DNA of 46,642 nucleotides from Phycisphaerae bacterium (GTDB lineage: Bacteria > Planctomycetota > Phycisphaerae > Sedimentisphaerales > Anaerohalosphaeraceae), in contig JAOUFG010000007.1 in assembly GCA_029858345.1 (NCBI GenBank), forward strand, positions 1 through 46,642, given 5' to 3'. The number at the start of each line of letters is the position of its first letter. The stretch's first letter is position 1. This document shows, piece after piece, positions 33,171-42,460 of the stretch. The notes under the pieces were generated by a model, which did not search any database, had not been told where the DNA came from, and saw only the letters and a list, made by a program, of their open reading frames with translations. Position numbers and translations under genes: made by a program.

Positions 33171-36100
33171 AAAAAACCTCCTCGGTAGCGGGGGTTGAAT
33201 CCGTATTGCGTTCTTCTTTGGCGCGCATGCGTTCGAGCGACTTGCCATAATCGATCGGGATGACCTTGACAAATCGACCGACCATACTCGGCCAGGCGTC
33301 CAGGATCCGTCTCGCCCGTGAACTGCGCGTCAGTTTCTCATGTTTCTGAATCAGTGTGTACAACAGTTTTTGATCCTCTTCCATCCAGACGCTTTGCAGG
33401 TCGACCATGTCAAGATTGCAAAGGGTGTCAAACAACTGGAATTCGTCCATCACATACGCGATGCCGCCGCTCATGCCGGCCGCAAAATTGCATCCGGTTT
33501 GGCCCAGGACGACAACCAGCCCGCCGGTCATGTACTCGCATCCGTGGTCGCCGACGCCTTCGACGACCGCGGTTGCGCCGCTGTTGCGAACGCAGAAACG
33601 CTCGCCGGCCATGCCGTTGATAAAGACCTCGCCGCGTGTGGCGCCGTAGAGCAGGGTGTTGCCGACAATGATGTTTTCATGTGCCTGAAAGGGCGAACCG
33701 GGGGGCGTTTCAACAATGATGCGGCCGCCGCTGAGGCCTTTGCCGAGGTAGTCGTTGCTGTCGCCGACCAGCTTCAGGGTAACGCCTTTGATCAGAAACG
33801 CACCGAAACTTTGTCCGGCAGGACCGTTAAATTCGATTTCGATGGTATCGTCCGGCAGTCCGTCGGGGCCGAATTGATTCACGAGACGATTACTTAAGAT
33901 CGTTCCGACGGTGCGATCGGTATTTTTAATGGGCATTTTAAGGTATATTTTTTTGCCATTTTCGATCGCCGGTTTGGCGTCTTCGATAATCTTCCAATCG
34001 ATATGTTCCTTTAACAGATTGGCCTGAACGCCGGAGTGATACAATTCACTCTGGTCCCCGGCCTGCGGCTGATGAAAGATCATGGAGTAATCCAGCCCTT
34101 TTGCTTTATAGTGTTCAATGGCTTCCTGCATTGAGAGCATCTCAACACGGCCGATCATTTCGTTAAATGTGCGAAAACCGAGTTGTGCCATGAGCCGGCG
34201 TGCTTCCTCGGCGACAAATGTCATGTAGTTGACGATGTATTCGGGTCTCCCGGCAAAACGGCTGCGCAGTTCGGGATCCTGGGTGGCGATGCCGTAGGTA
34301 CAGGCGCCTTCGTGGCATTTTCGCAGGAGCGTACAACCCAGACAGACCAGTGCGCCGGTTCCAAAACCAAACTGTTCGGCGCCAAGTAGTGCGGCAATGA
34401 CAATGTCGCGTCCGGTCCGGAGCTGTCCGTCCGTCTGAACACGAATTCGGTCGCGGAGTTTGTTCATCACCAGAACCTGCTGTGTTTCCGCCAGGCCGAT
34501 TTCCCAAGGGCAGCCGGCGTGTTTAATCGACGAGTAGGGGCTGGCGCCTGTTCCGCCGTCATGGCCGCTGATAAGGACCTCGTCGGCATTGCCTTTGGCG
34601 ACGCCGGCGGCGATGGTGCCGACCCCGACCTCGGAGACGAGTTTGACTGAAATTTTCGCGCTCGGATTGGCGCATCTCAGGTCAAAAATCAGTTGGGCCA
34701 GATCCTCGATGGAGTAAATGTCATGATGCGGCGGCGGCGAAATCAACGTAACTCCCGGCGTCGAAAAACGCAGGGTCGCGATTTCAGGCGTCACCTTTTT
34801 GCCGGGCAACTGGCCGCCTTCGCCGGGCTTGGCGCCCTGGGCCATCTTGATCTGAATTTCCTTCCCTTGGGAAAGGTAGTGGATCGTGACGCCGAAACGG
34901 GCGCTGGCGACCTGCTTAATAGCGCTGTTTTTGGAATCGCCGTTAGGTTCGGGTGTGTAGCGTGCCGGCTCCTCCCCGCCTTCGCCGGTGTTGCTCATGC
35001 CGCCTATGCGGTTCATGGCAATCGCCATGCACTCGTGTGCCTCTTTGCTGATGGACCCGTGACTCATCGCGCCGGTGCAGAATCGTTTGACGATTTCACT
35101 GGCCGGCTCAACTTCTTCCAGCGGAACCGGCTGGCTGTCTTTAAATTTGAATAACCCTCGCAGCGTGCAAAACTTTTTGGCCTGGTCATTGACCGCGGCA
35201 GCGAATTCATCGTATGCTTTCTGATTGTTATAGGTTGCGGCGTGCTGCAGTTTGCTGACGGTTGTCGGATTCCAGAGATGCCGCTCGCCGTTGAGACGGT
35301 ACATATAATCGCCGCCGAATTCCAGCTCCAGGGAACCGGGCTTTTGAGGTTGATAGGCATTTTGATGACGACGGGTCGCGTCTTTAGCGATTTGTTCCAG
35401 GCCAATGCCGCCGATCCGTGAGCTGGTGCCGGTAAAGTACTTGTCAATCACATCTTTGTTAATGCCGATGGCCTCAAAAAGCTGAGCATTGAAATAACTG
35501 CGCAGAGTTGAAATACCCATTTTACTGATGGTTTTTAAAATTCCCTTTTTGACGGCCGCGATGTAATTGCTTGCGATCTGAGATGCTTCCATGCTTTGCG
35601 GCAGATCGTTTTCCTGGTGCATGTGGTGAAGCGTTTCAAAAACGATATACGGGTTTACGCCGTTGGCGCCAAATCCGCAGAGCAGGCAAAAATGCTGAAC
35701 CTCACGGGCCTCGCCTGTTTCGAGGACAAGCCCCGCTTCGCCGCGCAACCCTTTTTCGATCAACGCATGATGTACCGCGGACACCGCTAACAACGCGGGG
35801 ATAGGGACATTGTCCCGATTGGCGGTTTTATCGCTGATAATCACCAGTGAGGCGTTCTCTTTCGTAACGGCGGTTTCCGCATCCGAGATCAATCGATTAA
35901 TCGCTTTTTCAAGGCCCAGGTCGGGCAGATCTTTATCCGGTAAAAAGACCGCGTTGATTGTCTCGACGTTGTAATCTCCCTTTCGAATACGGCGAAGCCG
36001 GGTTATGTCTTCATTGGTAAGTACAGGGTGCGGCAGTTTCAACTGCCGGCAATGGGCCGGCGTTTCATCCAGAATGTTGAGTTTCTTTCCGACAAAACTC

Positions 36101-37722
36101 ATCAAGCTCATCACCAGCCCTTCACGCAGCGGGTCGATGGGGGGGTTGGTGACCTGTGCAAAGAGCTGTTTGAAGTAGTCATACAGCAACCTGGGCCGGT
36201 CGCTCAACACGGCCAGCGCATTGTCGGCGCCCATGGAGCCAACAGGTTCCTGCCCATTAACCGCCATTGGTTTGAGCAGGACATTCAGCTCCTCGCGTGT
36301 GTAGCCAAACATCCGCATTCGTGTCGCCAGGGTTTCCGGTGTTCCGTCTTCAAGGTGAGGGGTGTCAAGCAGTCCCTTGAGTTCGATGCGGTTCTCATTC
36401 AGCCAGCGGCGGTAGGGCTTCTGCCGCGATATTTTTCCTTTAATTTCATTGTCGGTGATAATCCGGCCCTGCTCGGTATCGACCAGAAACATCTTGCCCG
36501 GCCGGAGGCGGCCTTTGGTGCGAATTTTTTCCGCGGGAAATTGAACAACGCCGGTTTCACTGGCCATAATAACGATGCCATCTGTCGTAATCGTATAGCG
36601 GCTCGGGCGAAGCCCGTTTCGGTCCAGCGTGCCGCCCAGCAACCGGCCGTCGGTGAAGACCATCGCCGCTGGTCCGTCCCACGGTTCCATAATAGAGGAA
36701 TGGTACTCATAAAACGACCGCTTGTCCGCACTGATATGATATTTGTCGCCAAATGCCTCCGGGATCATCATCATCAGCGAATGCGGCATACTTCGCCCGG
36801 ACAAATACAACAGTTCCAGCATGTTGTCAAAGTTGGCCGAATCGCTGGCCCCCGGTGTCAGGACCGGAAGCAGATCGCTAAGATCGCCGCCGAGAATCGG
36901 ACTTTCCATGCGTTTTTCACGCATCTGCATACAATTCCGGTTGCCGCTAAGGGTGTTGATTTCGCCGTTATGGGCGATGCAGCGAAACGGCTGAGCCAGC
37001 TTCCAATTCGGCAAGGTGTTTGTGCTGTACCGCTGATGTACAATGGCAAACGCCGAGGCGAATTGTTCATTGTTTAGGTCTGGATAATAGGAAAACAACT
37101 GCCAAGCCATGAACATACCTTTGTAGCAAATCGTTTTACAGGACAACGATGTAACATAAAAATCGTCGGCGCTGTCGCCGAATTTCTCTCTGACCAGCCG
37201 TTCTGCGCGTTTGCGGGCCAGATACAGTTTTCGTTCCAGTTGCAGGTCCTTGAGGCCTGCGCCGTCGATAAAAATCTGTTTGATGGATGGTTCGGCGGAC
37301 AGGGCAATCTCGCCCAGGCAGTCTGCCGAAACCGGTACGTCCCGCCAGCCTAGAACCTTCATTCCATAGTCAGCAATCGCCTTTTCAAGGAGCGCGTCGC
37401 ACTTTTTACGAAGCGAGGTGTCTTTCGAGCCGAAAACAACACCGATGCCATAATAACTCACGTCCGGAAGTTCGAACCCGAATGCCTTCGTTTCCTGTTT
37501 AAAAAACGCATGCGGAATCTGTGAGAGGATGCCGGCCCCGTCTCCGGTAACATTGTCGGCGCTGGCCGCACCACGATGGTGCAGATTCAGCAGGACCTGC
37601 TTGGCATATTCAATAATGGAATGGTCCTTTTGGCCGGAAATATTGACCGCCGCACCGATTCCGCAGGCATCGTGTTCTCGCCTTGATTCGTATAAACCCT
37701 GATCTTTTGGCGTTAATGACAT
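33163..37722 (-). CDS. gltB: Glutamate synthase large subunit (NADPH-GOGAT alpha)
   Basis: A 1519-residue enzyme making two glutamates from glutamine and 2-oxoglutarate. A 19-residue propeptide precedes the Ntn-type nucleophile Cys20 (HDACGIGAAVNISG). The amidotransferase domain is followed by the central and FMN domains (SGHDGGTGASPYSSIKHAG). The 3Fe-4S ligands lie in CLGCTLLRKCHEGACTYG (~1130-1150), and the C-terminal beta-helix domain includes GVGDHGCEYMTGG. AAGGA precedes ATG 37722. A terminator for glnN lies just upstream, so gltB needs its own promoter, which was not identified: no sigma54 site and no exact TACA-N4-TGTA motif is seen in its 258-bp leader region. Confidence 0.97.
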   Translation of the reverse strand: MSLTPKDQGLYESRREHDACGIGAAVNISGQKDHSIIEYAKQVLLNLHHRGAASADNVTGDGAGILSQIPHAFFKQETKAFGFELPDVSYYGIGVVFGSKDTSLRKKCDALLEKAIADYGMKVLGWRDVPVSADCLGEIALSAEPSIKQIFIDGAGLKDLQLERKLYLARKRAERLVREKFGDSADDFYVTSLSCKTICYKGMFMAWQLFSYYPDLNNEQFASAFAIVHQRYSTNTLPNWKLAQPFRCIAHNGEINTLSGNRNCMQMREKRMESPILGGDLSDLLPVLTPGASDSANFDNMLELLYLSGRSMPHSLMMMIPEAFGDKYHISADKRSFYEYHSSIMEPWDGPAAMVFTDGRLLGGTLDRNGLRPSRYTITTDGIVIMASETGVVQFPAEKIRTKGRLRPGKMFLVDTEQGRIITDNEIKGKISRQKPYRRWLNENRIELKGLLDTPHLEDGTPETLATRMRMFGYTREELNVLLKPMAVNGQEPVGSMGADNALAVLSDRPRLLYDYFKQLFAQVTNPPIDPLREGLVMSLMSFVGKKLNILDETPAHCRQLKLPHPVLTNEDITRLRRIRKGDYNVETINAVFLPDKDLPDLGLEKAINRLISDAETAVTKENASLVIISDKTANRDNVPIPALLAVSAVHHALIEKGLRGEAGLVLETGEAREVQHFCLLCGFGANGVNPYIVFETLHHMHQENDLPQSMEASQIASNYIAAVKKGILKTISKMGISTLRSYFNAQLFEAIGINKDVIDKYFTGTSSRIGGIGLEQIAKDATRRHQNAYQPQKPGSLELEFGGDYMYRLNGERHLWNPTTVSKLQHAATYNNQKAYDEFAAAVNDQAKKFCTLRGLFKFKDSQPVPLEEVEPASEIVKRFCTGAMSHGSISKEAHECMAIAMNRIGGMSNTGEGGEEPARYTPEPNGDSKNSAIKQVASARFGVTIHYLSQGKEIQIKMAQGAKPGEGGQLPGKKVTPEIATLRFSTPGVTLISPPPHHDIYSIEDLAQLIFDLRCANPSAKISVKLVSEVGVGTIAAGVAKGNADEVLISGHDGGTGASPYSSIKHAGCPWEIGLAETQQVLVMNKLRDRIRVQTDGQLRTGRDIVIAALLGAEQFGFGTGALVCLGCTLLRKCHEGACTYGIATQDPELRSRFAGRPEYIVNYMTFVAEEARRLMAQLGFRTFNEMIGRVEMLSMQEAIEHYKAKGLDYSMIFHQPQAGDQSELYHSGVQANLLKEHIDWKIIEDAKPAIENGKKIYLKMPIKNTDRTVGTILSNRLVNQFGPDGLPDDTIEIEFNGPAGQSFGAFLIKGVTLKLVGDSNDYLGKGLSGGRIIVETPPGSPFQAHENIIVGNTLLYGATRGEVFINGMAGERFCVRNSGATAVVEGVGDHGCEYMTGGLVVVLGQTGCNFAAGMSGGIAYVMDEFQLFDTLCNLDMVDLQSVWMEEDQKLLYTLIQKHEKLTRSSRARRILDAWPSMVGRFVKVIPIDYGKSLERMRAKEERNTDSTPATEEVFYG

Positions 37723-37898
37723 TTTATTTCCTTAGGTTGTATTGCCTACATTTTTGGATAACGACCCCAAAGACTTTTTAGCATAATCATTTATGTCTTA
37801 AATGTCGACGGAGCTTTATAAAAAAATGTTATTTTTCTATTAAAACTGCTTATGTTGCTAATGATTATTATTAGAAAAACGAAACACTTTTTTATGGT

Positions 37899-37936
37899 AA
37901 AAAACCTCGCTGAAAAAGGGGCTTTCGGCGAGGTTT
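37899..37936 (-). terminator. Rho-independent terminator after glnN
   Basis: On the minus strand, AAACCTCGC (37936-37928) and GCGAGGTTT (37910-37902) form a 9-bp stem. Additional pairing inside (CGAAA with a G-T pair to TTTCA) extends it. The stem runs straight into six T residues (37904-37899). It begins 45 bp after the glnN stop. Confidence 0.85.
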
Positions 37937-37980
37937 CAAACTTCTTGAATTAGGGGACTTTATTAATTTGTTACATGCGG

Positions 37981-40077
37981 CTATCGCAAAAAGAGCATTT
38001 CCGCATAGCTGGGCAGCGGCCAGGCATCCGCATCGACCAACATCTCCAATGCGTCGGCGGCCTGACGAACCTGAGCCATCGCCGGAATAACGTCATCGCG
38101 ATAGCTGCGAGCTTGCTGGACGGCTTTGCTGATTTTTTGAGCTTTCTCGATCGCCGCTTCAAGGTCTTCGATAGCATCGTCCAGATCCTCCACAAGGCCG
38201 CTGACTTTTTCCAGGGACTTCCTGACGACCTTATTGGATACGCCGGAGTCGGCGATAATCCCCACGGACGCGGCCAGGTTCGCACAATAGTCTATGCAAA
38301 CCGGAAGAATCTGGCGTTTGGCGATAGACAGTGTTACGCCGGCCTCGATGTTGATGCTCTTGCTGTAGTTTTCGAGCAGGATGTCGGTTCGTGCATGCAG
38401 CTCGTGTTTAGTGAGCACTTTGTGCCGCTCGAGAACATCCACATTTTCCTTGTCCATAATTGTTTCAAGGGATTCTACCGTCGAACGAATATTTGCCAGC
38501 CCGCGTTTTTTGGCTTCGACAACCCATTCGTCTGTATAGTTGTCGCCATTGAAGATGACCCGGCTATGATCTTTGGCGATCTTCTGAAGCAGTTTTTGGG
38601 CGTCTGTTACTACATTTTTCGATTTTTCCAGCTGGTCCGCCATTGCCTTGAGGGATTCGGCTACGATGGTGTTAAGTACGAAGTTGGGGCCTGCAGTGGA
38701 CTGGCTGGAGCCGACCATACGGAACTCAAATTTGTTACCGGTAAAGGCGAACGGAGAGGTCCGATTGCGGTCGGTTGTGTCCTTGGGCAGAGGTGGCAGG
38801 ATTGAGCTTCCAAGTTTGAGTTCGCCACTTTTCTTGGAGGACTTGGCGCCGCCGGCAGCGAGTTGTTCAAAAATATCCGTTAGTTGGTCACCCAGGAAGA
38901 TTGAAACAATCGCCGGAGGTGCTTCGTTTGCACCCAGACGGTGCTCATTGCCGGGGTTAGCAACTGCGGCACGCAACAGTTTGGCATATCTGTCAACGGC
39001 TTGGATAACAGCACATAAAAAGACCAGAAAGACCATGTTTTCATGCGGGGTGCTGCCCGGATCCAGCAGGTTATTGCCGGTGTTGGTCAGCATGGACCAG
39101 TTGTTGTGTTTGCCGGAACCGTTGACGCCGGCAAAGGGTTTTTCATGCAACAGGCAGACAAAACCATGCCGCAGGGCCATCTTCTGCAACGTTTCCATGG
39201 TTAACTGGTTGTGATCGGTTGCAACGTTGACGGTTCCGAACAACGGCGCAAGTTCATACTGTGCCGGCGATACCTCATTATGCTGTGTCTTAGCTGAAAC
39301 GCCGAGTTTCCACAGTTCGCTGTTGACATCATTCATATAAGCGGCAACGCGTTCGTGCAGGGTGCCGAAGTAGTGATCTTCCATTTCCTGGCCGCGCGGC
39401 GACGGGGCACCAAACAAGGTTCGACCCGCCAAAACAAGGTCCAGGCGTTTTTCAAAAAAGCTTCTGTCGATCAGAAAATACTCCTGTTCGGAGCCCAACG
39501 TGGTCGTAACGGATTGGACGCTGGTTTCTCCCAGAACTTTCAGAACGCGAACGGCCTGTTTACTCAGCGCTTCCATCGAACGCAGCAGAGGCGTCTTTTT
39601 ATCCAGGGTTTCGCCTGTGTAGGAGCAGAACGCACAGGGAATATAGAGGATTTTCCCCTTGATAAAAACCGGCGAGGTGCAATCCCAGGCCGTATACCCG
39701 CGAGCTTCAAAGGTGGCACGCAATCCACCCGAAGGAAAGGACGAGGCATCCGGTTCACCTTTAATGAGTTCCTTGCCGCTGAATTCCAGAACCGTTTTGC
39801 CGTCCGCGGTAGGTGAAATAAATGAGTCGTGTTTTTCTGCGGTCAGGCCGGTCATTGGCTGGAACCAGTGACAATAATGGGTGGCTCCTTTTCCGATTGC
39901 CCAATCCTTCATAGCGTTGGCGATCACATCCGCCAGAGCAGTGCTGAACTCTCCCTGTCCCTGACGTACTTGGCAGAATTCCGTGAACGTATTTTTCGGC
40001 AGTCTTTGCCGCATCACAGCATCGTTGAAAACATTGATGCCGAAAATGTCCATGATTTGTGCTTGTTCGTTCCTCAT
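37981..40077 (-). CDS. glnN: Glutamine synthetase type III (GSIII)
   Basis: A 698-residue glutamine synthetase of the large, dodecameric GSIII family, assimilating ammonium into glutamine. The GSIII signature GLRATFEARGYTAWD is present, as are ATP/substrate blocks KPFAGVNGSGKHNNWSM and FTGNKFEFRMVGSSQS. The extra C-terminal helical region (LEDLDDAIEDLEAAIEKA) is typical. AAGGAG lies five bases before ATG 40077. There is no second glutamine synthetase in the window. The gene has a sigma54 promoter and ends in a terminator, so it is a monocistronic unit upstream of gltBD-nadE. GSIII enzymes are not controlled by adenylylation like GSI, fitting a PII protein without its modification site. Confidence 0.96.
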   Translation of the reverse strand: MRNEQAQIMDIFGINVFNDAVMRQRLPKNTFTEFCQVRQGQGEFSTALADVIANAMKDWAIGKGATHYCHWFQPMTGLTAEKHDSFISPTADGKTVLEFSGKELIKGEPDASSFPSGGLRATFEARGYTAWDCTSPVFIKGKILYIPCAFCSYTGETLDKKTPLLRSMEALSKQAVRVLKVLGETSVQSVTTTLGSEQEYFLIDRSFFEKRLDLVLAGRTLFGAPSPRGQEMEDHYFGTLHERVAAYMNDVNSELWKLGVSAKTQHNEVSPAQYELAPLFGTVNVATDHNQLTMETLQKMALRHGFVCLLHEKPFAGVNGSGKHNNWSMLTNTGNNLLDPGSTPHENMVFLVFLCAVIQAVDRYAKLLRAAVANPGNEHRLGANEAPPAIVSIFLGDQLTDIFEQLAAGGAKSSKKSGELKLGSSILPPLPKDTTDRNRTSPFAFTGNKFEFRMVGSSQSTAGPNFVLNTIVAESLKAMADQLEKSKNVVTDAQKLLQKIAKDHSRVIFNGDNYTDEWVVEAKKRGLANIRSTVESLETIMDKENVDVLERHKVLTKHELHARTDILLENYSKSINIEAGVTLSIAKRQILPVCIDYCANLAASVGIIADSGVSNKVVRKSLEKVSGLVEDLDDAIEDLEAAIEKAQKISKAVQQARSYRDDVIPAMAQVRQAADALEMLVDADAWPLPSYAEMLFLR

Positions 40078-40278
40078 GAGTTCTCCTTTTCGGAAACTTT
40101 TTTAAGGGCCTATCATTTATTTGCACCGTACCTGAAAAACTTTTCCCGGGACATGTACAGTTTAACATTCTATCGTTAACCTACTTTATTTCAAGCATTC
40201 CTTGCCGGGCGACCAAAGAACATCATCAGGTATTTCGTCCCTGCACTTTTGGGCGCACAACACATTCATCATTCTGTT

Positions 40279-40295
40279 ATGCAAAATGGGCGCCA
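40279..40295 (-). promoter_or_regulatory. Sigma54 (-24/-12) promoter of glnN
   Basis: Read on the minus strand, TGGCGCCCATTTTGCAT fits TGGCAC-N5-TTGCWW with one mismatch. GG (40294-40293) and GC (40282-40281) are ten bases apart. Transcription would start near 40270, leaving an unusually long leader of about 190 nt before the ATG. Confidence 0.78.
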
Positions 40296-40382
40296 ATTGT
40301 TAGAAAACGATCTTGATTTCCATATCCTTATTTATTATATGGAGTTAAGAGTTATCGGGCGGCTGTGGCAATGCCTAAAAAT

Positions 40383-40427
40383 CTACATTATTGTTTACAA
40401 ACCCAAGTCTTATCTACATATATGTAG
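40383..40427. promoter_or_regulatory. Candidate activator sites (UAS pair) upstream of glnN
   Basis: A perfect palindrome CTACA-TATA-TGTAG (40414-40427) and a near copy CTACA-TTAT-TGTTT (40383-40396), centres 31 bp apart and 127 and 96 bp upstream of the -24 GG. The geometry repeats that of amtB (128 and 98). The rest of the ~500-bp interval 40078-40580 carries the glnN leader, this regulatory region and the pgsA promoter, and no gene. Confidence 0.6.
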
Positions 40428-40498
40428 TTTCCTGTTGGGTTAAACCATTTTTTCCGTACCGAGAGAAGGAAATGAAGATAACGGCGCCGAGAATAGCA

Positions 40499-40527
40499 TT
40501 GTGAAATTCCCGGATTTATGCGATAAT
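40499..40527 (+). promoter_or_regulatory. Candidate sigma70 promoter of pgsA-ribBA
   Basis: TTGTGA (40499-40504), 17-bp spacer, GATAAT (40522-40527) with an extended -10 TG. It lies 54 bp before the first pgsA start codon. Confidence 0.5.
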
Positions 40528-40580
40528 TGACCCCGAATCTGAGGTTTCTTTTTAACGTGATTTCTTAAGGGCGTTTATCG

Positions 40581-41225
40581 GTGAATTTTATGTATTTATC
40601 GCTGGCCAGTTATGTCACAATATTTCGAATTCTTTTGATTTTTCCGTTTGTGATCTGTTTGCTGCAAACGAACCACCCTGACTACGGAAACGGGTTCCGC
40701 GGCGGGGCCATCGTGATATTTTTGGTGATGGCCGTCAGCGATGCGGTGGACGGTTATCTGGCACGTGTCAAAAAGCAGGTTTCCGCTCTGGGAACTTTTC
40801 TGGATCCGGTGGCGGACAAATTGATGATCACCTGCGCCAGCGTGATTCTTTGTGTCCCGCAAACAGCCATCGAAGGTTTTCATTTGCCCTTAGCGGTTGT
40901 GGTGTTGATTGTCGGCAAGGATGTGCTGCTGTTGTTGGGTTTTCTTGTCACCTATTTACTCACTGTTCAAGTCCACATTCGACCGGTGTGGGCGGGTAAG
41001 GCATCCACGTTCCTTCAGATTGTTATGGTTTCCTCGATTTTGATCGGACCGGAGATGGCCGGCTGGATACATTTTTGGCCGCTTGTAACCGCGATTACCT
41101 GGTGGACGACCGGGGTTTGTGCCATATTGGCAACTTTTGTTTACATTTATCGCGGAATTCGCTATATTGAAGAATTCCACAATACGCAAAATAAAGATGA
41201 ATTGATGTTGGATAGTCCTGAATGA
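40581..41225 (+). CDS. pgsA: CDP-alcohol phosphatidyltransferase (PgsA-like)
   Basis: A 214-residue membrane enzyme, most likely phosphatidylglycerophosphate synthase, joining CDP-diacylglycerol and glycerol-3-phosphate. The CDP-alcohol motif DG-x2-AR-x8-G-x3-D-x3-D is complete (DGYLARVKKQVSALGTFLD, then PVAD). Five or six hydrophobic helices follow the N-terminal VTIFRILLIFPFVI. GTG 40581 or ATG 40590 may be the start; the latter has GGTGA at 5-nt spacing. Its stop overlaps the ribBA start (ATGA), so the two are translationally coupled. Other CDP-alcohol transferases cannot be excluded. Confidence 0.85.
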   Translation: MNFMYLSLASYVTIFRILLIFPFVICLLQTNHPDYGNGFRGGAIVIFLVMAVSDAVDGYLARVKKQVSALGTFLDPVADKLMITCASVILCVPQTAIEGFHLPLAVVVLIVGKDVLLLLGFLVTYLLTVQVHIRPVWAGKASTFLQIVMVSSILIGPEMAGWIHFWPLVTAITWWTTGVCAILATFVYIYRGIRYIEEFHNTQNKDELMLDSPE

Positions 41226-42460
41226 GTCAATTTAGCGAAATACCTGAAATACTGGAAGAACTGAAACAAGGCCGTATGATCGTTTTGGTCGATGACGAGG
41301 ATCGTGAAAATGAGGGCGACCTTGTCTGTGCGGCGGAACTTGTAACGCCCGAGATCATCAATTTTATGGCAACCCACGGGCGGGGGATGATCTGTATGCC
41401 CCTGACCGAAGAGCGCTGTGACGAACTCAATCTGCACCCTCAAACGATGCAGAACACCGCTCGCTTGGGGACCGCGTTTACGGTAACCATTGATGCCAGG
41501 GAAGGTGTGACGACCGGCATCAGTGCCGCCGATCGCGCCCATACCCTCCGAGTGGCGGCAGATCCCGGCTCCAAAGCGAGCGATCTGGCCCGTCCCGGCC
41601 ACATATTTCCCCTTCGCGCCCGAAAGGGGGGTGTTCTTTTGCGGGCGGGTCAGACAGAAGGCGCTGTGGACCTGATGCAGCTTGCAGGTTTAAGGCCCGC
41701 CGGTGTGATTTGCGAGATTATGAATGAAGACGGTACGATGGCCCGTGTTCCGGAGTTGGAGGTTTACTGCCGCACGCATGGGCTGAAAATGACCACGATT
41801 GCCAATCTGATTGAATACCGGCTCCAGCGGGAAACCCACATTCACCGCATTCAGGAGGTCAAACTGCCGACCGATTCCGGCGAATTTAAGCTGATCGGCT
41901 ATGAAAGCCCCGGAACAACGGAGCCGCATTTGGCCCTCTGCAAAGGGGGGGTCGGGGAACTGGATGAAAACGGAAACGTCATCGAACATGACGAGCCGGT
42001 GCTGATTCGGGTCCATTCTGAATGCATGACCGGCGATCTTTTCCATTCCCAGCGGTGCGAGTGCGGATACCAGCTTATTAAGGCGATGGAAATGATTGAA
42101 AAAGAAGGGGTCGGGGCGCTGATTTATCTGCGTCAGGAAGGACGGGGCATTGGTTTGGCCAATAAACTGCACGCCTATAAGCTGCAGGAGCAGGGCGTTG
42201 ATACCTATGATGCCAATATCAAGCTGGGATTCATGGCCGATAAACGCGATTATGGTCTTGGGGCCCAGATCTGCCGGGATCTGGGGCTGAAAAATGTCCG
42301 CATCCTGACCAACAATCCGAAGAAAGTATCCCGGCTTGAGGTGTACGGGATTCATATTGTCGAACAGATCCCACTTCAGGCACGGCCCGGCGAACATAAC
42401 CTCAAATATCTTCAAACGAAGAAGGCCCGTTTTGGACATTTGCTGGATGAAGACTTGTAG
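41222..42460 (+). CDS. ribBA: Bifunctional DHBP synthase / GTP cyclohydrolase II (riboflavin synthesis)
   Basis: A 412-residue fusion supplying both precursors of riboflavin. Residues ~1-200 are 3,4-dihydroxy-2-butanone-4-phosphate synthase ([44 protein letters not shown]). Residues ~205-400 are GTP cyclohydrolase II, with the zinc cysteines in [17 protein letters not shown] and the [11 protein letters not shown] loop. It overlaps pgsA by 4 bp and the lipoprotein gene by 14 bp. No FMN riboswitch was recognised upstream, and no other rib gene is nearby. Confidence 0.96.
   Translation: MSQFSEIPEILEELKQGRMIVLVDDEDRENEGDLVCAAELVTPEIINFMATHGRGMICMPLTEERCDELNLHPQTMQNTARLGTAFTVTIDAREGVTTGISAADRAHTLRVAADPGSKASDLARPGHIFPLRARKGGVLLRAGQTEGAVDLMQLAGLRPAGVICEIMNEDGTMARVPELEVYCRTHGLKMTTIANLIEYRLQRETHIHRIQEVKLPTDSGEFKLIGYESPGTTEPHLALCKGGVGELDENGNVIEHDEPVLIRVHSECMTGDLFHSQRCECGYQLIKAMEMIEKEGVGALIYLRQEGRGIGLANKLHAYKLQEQGVDTYDANIKLGFMADKRDYGLGAQICRDLGLKNVRILTNNPKKVSRLEVYGIHIVEQIPLQARPGEHNLKYLQTKKARFGHLLDEDL

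Noticed and set aside
33171-33272. N-terminal extension of gltD
   Set aside because: It lies inside gltB in another frame; ATG 33170 has a GAGGAGG site and matches the family start.
37738-37750. TGTA-N5-TACA in the gltB leader as another activator site
   Set aside because: The half-sites point the opposite way and spacing differs from TACA-N4-TGTA; there is also no -24/-12 promoter nearby.
40249-40443. 64-codon plus-strand frame upstream of pgsA
   Set aside because: It covers the glnN promoter and its activator sites and has no ribosome-binding site or similarity.
40561-41221. FMN riboswitch for ribBA
   Set aside because: ribBA overlaps pgsA by 4 bp and no conserved FMN-aptamer blocks were seen upstream of pgsA.
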